Shown one piece after another: positions 6,350-11,099 of a stretch of DNA of 11,099 nucleotides. The notes under the pieces were generated by a model that was given only the letters and a program-made list of their open reading frames with translations, ran no database searches and was not told where the DNA came from. The stretch is from NCBI GenBank assembly GCA_002785215.1, contig PFMK01000098.1:1-11099 (forward strand), given 5' to 3'. Source of the DNA: Candidatus Gottesmanbacteria bacterium CG_4_10_14_0_8_um_filter_37_24 (GTDB taxonomy: Bacteria; Patescibacteriota; Microgenomatia; 2-02-FULL-39-11). The position numbers were made by a program, and so were the translations under genes. Positions within the stretch are counted from its first letter, which is position 1; each line of letters starts with the position of its first letter.

Positions 6350-6504
6350 TTAAATTATCGGAAAACGATAAATCGTGGATTAATGGTTATTTAGATGGTT
6401 GGGAATCTGGCCAGAAACAGGCATTTTTTGAAATGAAAGAATATATTAATGAGAAAATTAAAGATAAGTCTAAATCTATAAATAACAAAGCTAAAAATCG
6501 TTGA
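6346..6504 (+). CDS. 52-residue basic protein closing the replication module
   Basis: A short gene from ATG 6346 to TGA 6502-6504. GAGGAT at 6335-6340 is a well-placed Shine-Dalgarno, and the start overlaps by 4 nt (ATGA) the ancestral stop of the primase-helicase frame. The protein MIKLSENDKSWINGYLDGW then continues with ESGQKQAFFEMKEYINEKI and a Lys-rich tail. The WINGYLDGWESG segment looks like a small helical module; I do not recognise a family. Its stop codon sits inside the -35 box of the recombinase promoter, so the module and the recombinase transcription unit abut. Spacing and RBS support that it is translated. Confidence 0.6.
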   Translation: MIKLSENDKSWINGYLDGWESGQKQAFFEMKEYINEKIKDKSKSINNKAKNR

Positions 6505-6529
6505 CATAGACATAAAAAAATAGGATAAT
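6501..6529 (+). promoter_or_regulatory. Near-consensus promoter of the serine recombinase
   Basis: TTGACA (6501-6506, perfect -35) and GATAAT (6524-6529, 5/6 match) are separated by exactly 17 bp. It is the strongest promoter in the window. The predicted transcript start is about 6536, leaving a structured leader of about 89 nt before the ATG at 6625. Confidence 0.8.
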
Positions 6530-6535
6530 TACTAT

Positions 6536-6618
6536 GTACTCAGAAATTGCCTTCGGGCTTTTTAATGGCCGTCTTGGACAGATCCCGAAAGGTTTTTGAG
6601 TACACCAGGGCGGCCATT
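6536..6618 (+). ncRNA. Structured leader RNA with predicted pseudoknot upstream of the recombinase
   Basis: Three pairings can form together. GUACUCA (6536-6542) pairs with UGAGUAC (6597-6603). CCUUCGGG (6550-6557) pairs with CCCGAAAGG (6584-6592, one bulged A). AAUGGCCGUCUUGG (6564-6577) pairs with CCAGGGCGGCCAUU (6605-6618) over 14 contiguous pairs, two of them G-U. The last helix reaches from the loop of the first two to sequence outside them, which makes an H-type pseudoknot. The RNA would begin at the first paired base, and the last helix ends 6 nt before the start codon. The sequence also allows a short GCC-UUCG-GGC hairpin with UUUUU (weak attenuator), and a 21-codon open frame from ATG 6534 to TGA 6599. 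I match it to no known RNA family. Confidence 0.5.
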
Positions 6619-6624
6619 TAAGTT

Positions 6625-8250
6625 ATGAAAAACACAACAAACAATACTGAATATTATATATACGCAAGAAAAAGCAGCGAGACCGAAGATCGTCAAGTTT
6701 TATCGATAGAATCCCAAAAAAATGAACTATTAGATCTTGTTAAACGGGATGGATTAAATATTAAGGAAATAAAGGAAGAAGCACATTCTGCAAAGGCACC
6801 AGGACGACCGGTATTCAGTGAAATGCTCGACTGCATAGAGCGAGGAATAGTAAAGGGAATAGTTGTGTGGCATGTTGATAGGCTTTCACGAAATTCAGTT
6901 GATACGGGCCGTATTGTTTACCTTTTTGATTTAGGAAAATTAATAGAGATTGTAACTCCTACACAAGTATTTCGGAACACTCCCAATGATAAATTTATGT
7001 TATCTCTATTTTGTGGTCAGGCTAAAATGGAAAATGATAATAAAGCATTAAATGTTAAACGAGGTTTAAAAGCGAAAGTAGAAAAAGGAATGTTTCCTTC
7101 GCATGCACCGACAGGATACTTAAATAATAGATATCTGGATAAAGGCAATAAGGATATTATTACAGATCCGGATAGGTTTAATTTAGTAAAGAAAATGTTT
7201 GAAATGGTTTTGTCTCAGATATATACACCAATACAAGTGCTGAAAACCGCTACTGAAGATTGGAAATTAAGAAAAACAGACGGAAAGAAAATCGCAAGGA
7301 GTACTTGGTATGGTATGCTTTCAAATTCTTTCTATGCCGGAATATTCGAATATCCTTTAGGCAGCGGTAATTGGTATAAAGGAATACACCAACCCATGAT
7401 TTCAGAAGAACAGTTTGATCAGATTCAGGCAATCCTTGGAAAGAAGGGTAAACAGCGTCCCAGAGCTCATGTATTCGCTTTTACAGGCCTTATGCGGTGT
7501 GGAGAATGTAAAGCAATGATAACATGTGAAGAGAAGATAAAAAGACAGAAAAACGGTAATGTTCACCGCTATATTTACTACCACTGTACAAAACGGGTCA
7601 ATCCAAACTGTACACAGGGATCTATCGAACAATCAGAACTGGAAAAACAAATACTTCAGACTATTGGAAGCTTGAAAATCCCACCAGAATTTCATGATTG
7701 GGGCTTAAAGTGGGTCAAAAGAGAAAACCAAAAAGAATCTCAGGACAGAAATTTAATTCTTACTCAACAACAAAGAGCATATAAAGAGTGTATAGCGCAG
7801 TTGGATGAGCTTATAGATATGCGGGCAGCCAAAGAAATAACTCCGGAAGAATATGTTCAAAAGAAGACTAAGCTACAAAAAGATAAGGTAAAACTTAAGA
7901 AACTATTGGATGATACAGATGACACTGCTACAAAATGGCATAATAAGGCCGACGAGATGTTTGATTTTGCCAGGGATGCGGTTGAAAAGTTTAATAATGG
8001 TGGTTTAGAAGGTAAACGATATGTATTATCCCGTCTTGGTTCGAACCTTATACTTAAAGATAAAATTCTTACGACAAACCTAGAAGAAACACTTATTCCT
8101 ATGAAGGAGGCAGCAAAAGAGGTAAAGAAAATCCATGAAACGTTCGAACCTATAGAAGGGATTGATAGAATAACCCAAATAGAGGCTTTGTATTCTCAAA
8201 GTCCAGCCTTGTACCCCCAGCCGGATTCGAACCGGCGATTTACTGGCTGA
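6625..8250 (+). CDS. Large serine recombinase (integrase/excisionase of the element)
   Basis: A 541-residue site-specific recombinase. The N-terminal resolvase domain (about 9-155) has YARKSSE with the catalytic Ser (S17 by the R-x-S spacing), SIESQ, and VVWHVDRLSR with D85, R86 and R89. The recombinase domain follows at about 160-270 (PTGYLNN ... STWYGMLSNSFYAGI). A zinc ribbon has C292-x2-C295 and C321-x7-C329. A coiled coil lies at about 370-460, then the C-terminal region. Such enzymes cut and rejoin att sites through a Ser-DNA link. It has its own strong promoter and structured leader. The last 12 residues (from Tyr530: YPQPDSNRRFTG) and the stop are antisense to the tRNA-Glu 3' half, so the gene end is set by the att junction; the free circular form could encode a different tail. 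Serine recombinases in tRNA genes are less common than tyrosine integrases there. Confidence 0.93.
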   Translation: MKNTTNNTEYYIYARKSSETEDRQVLSIESQKNELLDLVKRDGLNIKEIKEEAHSAKAPGRPVFSEMLDCIERGIVKGIVVWHVDRLSRNSVDTGRIVYLFDLGKLIEIVTPTQVFRNTPNDKFMLSLFCGQAKMENDNKALNVKRGLKAKVEKGMFPSHAPTGYLNNRYLDKGNKDIITDPDRFNLVKKMFEMVLSQIYTPIQVLKTATEDWKLRKTDGKKIARSTWYGMLSNSFYAGIFEYPLGSGNWYKGIHQPMISEEQFDQIQAILGKKGKQRPRAHVFAFTGLMRCGECKAMITCEEKIKRQKNGNVHRYIYYHCTKRVNPNCTQGSIEQSELEKQILQTIGSLKIPPEFHDWGLKWVKRENQKESQDRNLILTQQQRAYKECIAQLDELIDMRAAKEITPEEYVQKKTKLQKDKVKLKKLLDDTDDTATKWHNKADEMFDFARDAVEKFNNGGLEGKRYVLSRLGSNLILKDKILTTNLEETLIPMKEAAKEVKKIHETFEPIEGIDRITQIEALYSQSPALYPQPDSNRRFTG

Positions 8251-8285
8251 AAACCAGTCGTCCTAGGCCGCTAGACGATGGGGGC
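8212..8285 (-). tRNA. tRNA-Glu (anticodon UUC), site of element integration
   Basis: A complete 74-nt cloverleaf on the minus strand. Acceptor arm GCCCCCA pairs with UGGGGGU, with a G1-U72 wobble. The D arm is GUCUAGCGGCCUAGGAC. The anticodon stem ACUGG/CCAGU carries loop UUUUCAG with anticodon UUC. The T arm is GCCGG-UUCGAAU-CCGGC. The discriminator is A. CCA is not encoded (CAA follows). The recombinase reading frame enters from the 3' side and covers 8212-8250, so the mobile element abuts the 3' end of this gene and the tRNA has been kept whole. The G1-U72 pair may come from a 3' end supplied by the element. Confidence 0.92.
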
Positions 8286-8383
8286 TAAAGTATTTTTTAA
8301 CATTAATTTAATAGTTCTTTTTCCTTTTGTAGTCTTTAGATATTTTTCTCTTTCTTAAGTATACGTAATACATATATAATCTA

Positions 8384-8412
8384 CCATGTACCAGTATAAA
8401 TACGGTACATGG
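8384..8412. repeat. Inverted repeat, 9-bp perfect arms
   Basis: CCATGTACC (8384-8392) and GGTACATGG (8404-8412) are perfect complements with an 11-base AT-rich loop. It stands immediately beside the larger inverted repeat at 8415-8449. Neither strand shows a T run after it, so it does not look like an intrinsic terminator. Confidence 0.6.
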
Positions 8413-8414
8413 CT

Positions 8415-8449
8415 GTATACCGTTCCGCCAGAAGGCGGATCTGGTATAC
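8415..8449. repeat. Inverted repeat hairpin, REP-like
   Basis: Outer arms GTATACC (8415-8421) and GGTATAC (8443-8449) enclose inner arms TCCGCC (8424-8429) and GGCGGA (8434-8439) with an AGAA loop, 13 pairs in total with a small internal loop. GC-rich in an AT-rich context. The TCCGCCAGAAGGCGGA core resembles repetitive palindromes I recall from candidate-phyla genomes, so it may be a dispersed element; only one copy is in this window. Confidence 0.6.
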
Positions 8450-8451
8450 GG

Positions 8452-8465
8452 GACGATGGAGGCTA
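8452..8465 (-). repeat. Relic of a tRNA-Glu 5' end
   Basis: The minus strand reads TAGCCTCCATCGTC, which matches the first bases of the intact tRNA-Glu gene and its 5' flank (8274-8287) at 13 of 14 positions. GCCUCCAUCGUC is itself a usual tRNA-Glu 5' end. It breaks into the hairpin at 8415-8449, with no remaining tRNA body. Confidence 0.4.
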
Positions 8466-8490
8466 GTTAAATTCCAAGTACAAAACACAA

Positions 8491-9180
8491 TTATTTTTTG
8501 TTTACTTTTTTACCTTCTGCTTTGTTTATCTGCTCTCTCAGACTTTCAAGAATTCGTTTGGCTTCGTCCTTTCCACCTAAACCAAACGACAGTCCGAATG
8601 CTATGGCAACCATACTGACAATACCTGTAAATAATATCTTCACAAGCTCAGAAGCAACTCCTAGCTGAGTCAATACAATCAGTGCCGTAAAAAATAATAT
8701 GGAGTATTTGGCTATGTTCCCCAAAACCAAAGCCTCTCTCCTCCCTACTCCACTTAAACTATGTCGCACAATATCAAAGACGAATCTGGCGGAAATTAAT
8801 CCTATCCATCCGATTACGACGGCAACAAAGACGTTTGGCAGGAAAAGTAGTAACTGGTTTAATAAATCTGCTACTTTTGGTATCCCCCACACATCAATTG
8901 CGGACATCAGGAATATAAATATGATTATCCATCTGATTACTTCAAATATAAGATTAGGCCAAACTACTACCTCGTCCTTCTGAACCAAGCCAGCTGACTG
9001 AAGCCATTTCTCGATTCTGAAATATTTAAACAAAATTATTATAAAATCTTTGATAAGTGAAGCTAAAATAAGACCTATAAATATTATTAAAGAACCGGCA
9101 ATCAGCTTTGGGATGAAAGCTGAAATTATAAAGAATACTGAGTTTAAAACCCCGCTTAAACTTTCTATGAAAACATTCAT
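8491..9180 (-). CDS. Small MscS/CmpX-like membrane protein with conserved TM helix
   Basis: A 229-residue integral membrane protein with five likely helices at about 14-46, 78-98, 108-134, 155-175 and 178-201, and a basic cytoplasmic tail. The segments VFVAVVIGWIGLISARFV and FTGIVSMVAIAFGLSFGLGGKDEAKRILESLRE match the conserved TM-helix family related to small mechanosensitive channels (MscS, CmpX), with the GLSFGLGGKD motif near the C-terminus. It lacks the large beta-domain of full MscS, so whether it forms a channel is uncertain. AAGGAG lies 8 nt before the ATG, which overlaps the stop of the upstream kinase gene by ATGA, so it is the last gene of the rplS operon. Confidence 0.8.
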   Translation of the reverse strand: MNVFIESLSGVLNSVFFIISAFIPKLIAGSLIIFIGLILASLIKDFIIILFKYFRIEKWLQSAGLVQKDEVVVWPNLIFEVIRWIIIFIFLMSAIDVWGIPKVADLLNQLLLFLPNVFVAVVIGWIGLISARFVFDIVRHSLSGVGRREALVLGNIAKYSILFFTALIVLTQLGVASELVKILFTGIVSMVAIAFGLSFGLGGKDEAKRILESLREQINKAEGKKVNKK

Positions 9181-10064
9181 AATATAAACTCCTTGTATTT
9201 TGTATTTATTAATTTATATATATCTTCCATAGTATATTCTAGATTATTTGGCAGTAAACGTAAAGATAAGGATGCAGCGGCATTAGCAAATATTGCTGAC
9301 TTACTTAAATCCGCAGATAAATTATACGCGTAAGTAAAAGTCGCAGCAAATATATCTCCGGCACCGGTTGAATCTACGACATCTTTTTTGGGCACCTCAA
9401 AAGCTGGAAAGTGTACTGTGTCACCATCTTTAAAAATTGAACATCCCCTTTCCGCCTGAGTTATCACCACTTTTGATCCTTTCCTACTCCATTCTAATCC
9501 CTTTGTTTCTAAATTACTTCCATCCTCTTCAGAAAGTATAATTATATCAAATAACGATATCATTTCATCTGCATTATCCCATTCCCCCTTTTGTACAATT
9601 CCATCCTTTGTAATCCGCCTGAACAAACCTTGAGGAGCCAGCACTGCAAGTGAGTTAGGGAATAAAACCGGGATATTTTCAAAGTCAGATAATGAATAAT
9701 TCGGCACGAGCGGGGAAACAATCAGAATATCCTGTCTATTCCTGAATTCTTCAGAAAGTTTGTCCAAATCTAATACCTCCCATTTCTCTCCCATTCTGAC
9801 AGTTTGCTTTCTGACATTACCTGTATAGGAATTTTCGAACAATAAAGTAGCTTCATTGTTCTGTGACGGATATAATTGGGCTCCTTCCAGCTCATCCAGG
9901 GGGAATAAAGTTCCGTAATTTGTATAAATGTTAGGTTGTATACCTAATATCCTAAACATCTTGGACATAAATAATGGGGGTCCGCCAATACCTTCATAAA
10001 TCAACCTACCATCACTAAAATTCCTGTCTATGGTCAAATCACCGTATAGAAGTGCTTCTTTCAT
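9177..10064 (-). CDS. PfkB-family carbohydrate/nucleoside kinase
   Basis: A 295-residue ribokinase-fold kinase. Near the N-terminus it has YGDLTIDRN and the Gly-rich GIGGPP substrate-binding segment. The second PfkB signature is VVDSTGAGDIFAATF (D231 to F243), with D237 as the catalytic base and the GAGD anion hole, preceded by VVITQAERGCSIF. The reaction is ATP-dependent phosphorylation of a sugar or related alcohol in the cytoplasm; the substrate cannot be read from the sequence. The N-terminal substrate region is short of the usual long lid, as in divergent members. It is between yraN (30-nt gap) and the membrane protein gene (4-nt overlap) in the same operon. Family certain, substrate unknown. 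Confidence 0.88.
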   Translation of the reverse strand: MKEALLYGDLTIDRNFSDGRLIYEGIGGPPLFMSKMFRILGIQPNIYTNYGTLFPLDELEGAQLYPSQNNEATLLFENSYTGNVRKQTVRMGEKWEVLDLDKLSEEFRNRQDILIVSPLVPNYSLSDFENIPVLFPNSLAVLAPQGLFRRITKDGIVQKGEWDNADEMISLFDIIILSEEDGSNLETKGLEWSRKGSKVVITQAERGCSIFKDGDTVHFPAFEVPKKDVVDSTGAGDIFAATFTYAYNLSADLSKSAIFANAAASLSLRLLPNNLEYTMEDIYKLINTKYKEFIL

Positions 10065-10094
10065 TTTTTGCGTCAGGATAAGATAGAAATTGTA

Positions 10095-10460
10095 TTATCC
10101 TGAAATATTCTTATAGAGTTTGATTTTAAAACGATCTTTCCCGACAAATAATATGCTTACCATATCAATTCTGATTGCGCTATAAGAGTGATTTGATTTG
10201 TTAAGATAATATTCCGCATATTTTTCAATACTCCTAACCTTCCTTGGGGTAATTGATTCCTCCGGATATCCAAAGGAAAGATTTCTTCGGGTCTTCACTT
10301 CAATAAATACCAATACTTCATTTTCTTTAGCAATAATATCTATATCACCGTATCTTTTCTTGAAATTTCTCTCTAAAATATCATATCCCTTATTAGTGAG
10401 GTATTGTGAGGCTATTTTTTCACCGTATGATCCAAAAGAAATATTATTTTTTGGATTCAT
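10095..10460 (-). CDS. yraN: YraN-family (UPF0102) endonuclease-like protein
   Basis: A 121-residue protein with the full YraN/UPF0102 pattern: GSYGEKIASQYLTNKGYDILERNFKKRYGDIDIIAKENEVLVFIEVKTRR, then PEESITPRKVRSIEKYAEYYL. The restriction-endonuclease-like active-site residues E (GE), D (GDIDIIA) and E-x-K (IEVKTR) are present. Its cellular role is not firmly known; the family is linked to DNA processing and often sits next to rplS and rnhB, as here. Its ATG overlaps the end of rplS by 17 nt, which suggests translational coupling. It is of usual length for the family. Confidence 0.9.
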   Translation of the reverse strand: MNPKNNISFGSYGEKIASQYLTNKGYDILERNFKKRYGDIDIIAKENEVLVFIEVKTRRNLSFGYPEESITPRKVRSIEKYAEYYLNKSNHSYSAIRIDMVSILFVGKDRFKIKLYKNISG

Positions 10461-10950
10461 TTTTTATCTGTTTGTTTTCTTCTTTGTTCTCTTCTCCATT
10501 GGTCTTAGTTTGATCCTCTGTCTTTGGTTTGTCGTCTTTCTTCTCTTCATCAATCAAATCCTCTTCGGTTTTTTTACCTTTGTCTTTATCTTTTAGTTTC
10601 TCCCGATCTTTACCTTTTCTATCTCTCAGGTAGTACAACTTTGCTCTACGTACTTTAGATTTCTTCTTAATTGTAATTTTTTTTATCCATGGTGATTTCA
10701 AAGGAAAGACACGCTCTATTCCAATTTTTCCCGCAGCAATTCTTCTTACCGTAAACATCCGGTTTTCCTCACTGGCGCCTTTTATGGAAATAACGATACC
10801 TTCAAAAATCTGAATACGTTCCCTAATCTGCTCTTTTACCTCTCTTTTAGCTTTACCGGAGACCGTCTCTTTTTCTATAAGTACGTAATGTACCTGTATC
10901 GTATCCCCTACATGGATATATGACTTACCGTATTTTATTTGATTTGCCAT
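10444..10950 (-). CDS. rplS: 50S ribosomal protein L19 with charged C-terminal extension
   Basis: Residues about 1-115 are L19: VGDTIQVHY, then IFEGIVISIKG, FTVRRIAAGKIGIERVFPLKSPWIKKI and KVRRAKLYYLRDRKGK. L19 sits at the interface between the 30S and 50S subunits. The usual length is about 115 residues; here a tail of about 50 almost entirely Lys, Glu, Asp, Asn and Thr residues follows, probably disordered. The start ATG 10950 lies 7 nt after the -10 box of a good promoter, so the mRNA is leaderless; there is no Shine-Dalgarno. It heads a four-gene operon with yraN, the pfkB kinase and the membrane protein. Confidence 0.95.
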   Translation of the reverse strand: MANQIKYGKSYIHVGDTIQVHYVLIEKETVSGKAKREVKEQIRERIQIFEGIVISIKGASEENRMFTVRRIAAGKIGIERVFPLKSPWIKKITIKKKSKVRRAKLYYLRDRKGKDREKLKDKDKGKKTEEDLIDEEKKDDKPKTEDQTKTNGEENKEENKQIKNESKK

Positions 10951-10957
10951 ATGGAGA

Positions 10958-10986
10958 ATTCTAACAAAAGAATCCTTTACTTACAA
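10958..10986 (-). promoter_or_regulatory. rplS promoter (leaderless)
   Basis: On the minus strand TTGTAA (10981-10986) and TAGAAT (10958-10963) are 17 bp apart. The start codon begins 7 nt after the -10 box, where transcription is expected to start. The -35 box overlaps a dyad, TTACTT-ACAAG-AAGTAA (10977-10993), which could be an operator. Confidence 0.65.
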
Positions 10987-11099
10987 GAAGTAATGTGATT
11001 TGAGGTGTAGGGAGGTCAGCACATAGTATACACTTTTCCGATCCGCAACGATTCATAAACTACAGAGACAGGTGTTTAAAACTCTTCGGCCAGGAATAT
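10987..11099. other. Region upstream of rplS, nothing recognised
   Basis: In the 113 bases beyond the rplS promoter I see no complete gene, tRNA or clear terminator. A minus-strand frame entering from the right edge ends in TAA (about 11076-11078) after only eight codons (IFLAEEF), so the tail of an upstream gene on the same strand is possible but not supportable. Confidence 0.3.

Larger units (their letters stand above)
8286..8490. other. Intergenic stretch with hairpins and a tRNA-Glu 5' relic
   Basis: No gene is supported in these 205 bases. They separate the minus-strand tRNA-Glu from the end of the rplS operon. The tRNA-proximal 90 bases are AT-rich without a clear promoter. The rest holds two inverted repeats and a copy of the tRNA 5' end, listed separately. 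The operon lacks a classical terminator with a T run after its last stop. Confidence 0.5.

Noticed and set aside
6534..6599. 21-codon leader peptide frame before the recombinase, starting MYSEIAFG
   Set aside because: Its ATG lies only 4 nt after the -10 box, closer than the firm leaderless starts in this window, and the same bases are explained by RNA pairing; kept only as an alternative.
8409..8618. Plus-strand 69-residue open frame
   Set aside because: Its start is inside the hairpin region and the rest is antisense to the C-terminus of the MscS-like gene.
8699..8983. Plus-strand 94-residue open frame
   Set aside because: Antisense to the membrane protein gene, which has clear family motifs.
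10360..10596. Plus-strand hydrophobic open frame over yraN and rplS
   Set aside because: It is the complement of the Lys/Glu-rich L19 tail, which naturally reads as Phe/Leu-rich.
1..11099. CRISPR array or insertion sequence
   Set aside because: No regularly spaced long direct repeats with unique spacers and no transposase with terminal inverted repeats were seen; the only regular repeats are the four short iteron-like copies.

Overview
The window looks like part of a low-GC bacterial genome, most likely a member of the Candidate Phyla Radiation/Patescibacteria (possibly Microgenomates). This is an inference. It rests on AT-rich DNA, several start codons lying 7-10 nt behind a -10 box (leaderless or nearly leaderless mRNAs), a ribosomal protein L19 with a long charged tail, secreted Cys-rich proteins with Pro/Thr linkers, and a tRNA gene without an encoded CCA. 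TGA, TAA and TAG appear to be ordinary stops.

Region 1 (about 1-8250) is the right part of an integrated mobile element. It holds, left to right: a gene running off the left edge, a small membrane protein (DUF6804-like), a divergent XRE-type regulator, a secreted Cys-rich protein, an orphan terminase-small-subunit-like protein, a second exported Cys-rich protein on the minus strand, and an unrecognised 238-residue protein. An operator-like palindrome follows. Next comes a tightly overlapping five-gene module (3784-6504): DUF5659-like protein, 58-residue protein, winged-helix protein, CHC2/TOPRIM primase-helicase and 52-residue protein. Last is a large serine recombinase behind a near-consensus promoter and a strongly structured leader.

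The most interesting point is that the winged-helix gene contains four copies of AAGTGTTGC at 22, 21 and 21 bp spacing. The first copy is in a different reading frame from the other three. A stretch with 8 G/C in 54 bases follows, and then the primase-helicase gene. This is the layout of the lambda ori inside gene O, so I propose an iteron-type origin embedded in its own initiator gene. The primase-helicase has an in-frame TAA, after which 49 codons stay open to a natural stop that overlaps the next gene. The recombinase leader can form a pseudoknot with a 14-bp helix ending six bases before the start codon.

The junction (8212-8285) is a tRNA-Glu(UUC) gene on the minus strand. The last 12 codons and the stop of the recombinase are antisense to the tRNA 3' half, so the element sits at the tRNA 3' end. 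No matching left end is visible.

Region 2 (8286-11099) is ordinary chromosome: a 205-bp gap with two perfect-arm hairpins and a copy of the tRNA-Glu 5' end, then a minus-strand operon rplS - yraN - pfkB-family kinase - small MscS/CmpX-like membrane protein with a leaderless rplS promoter. The genes of the element would work together as a replicating, excising unit (recombinase, primase-helicase, winged-helix initiator, regulators) carrying exported cargo proteins.
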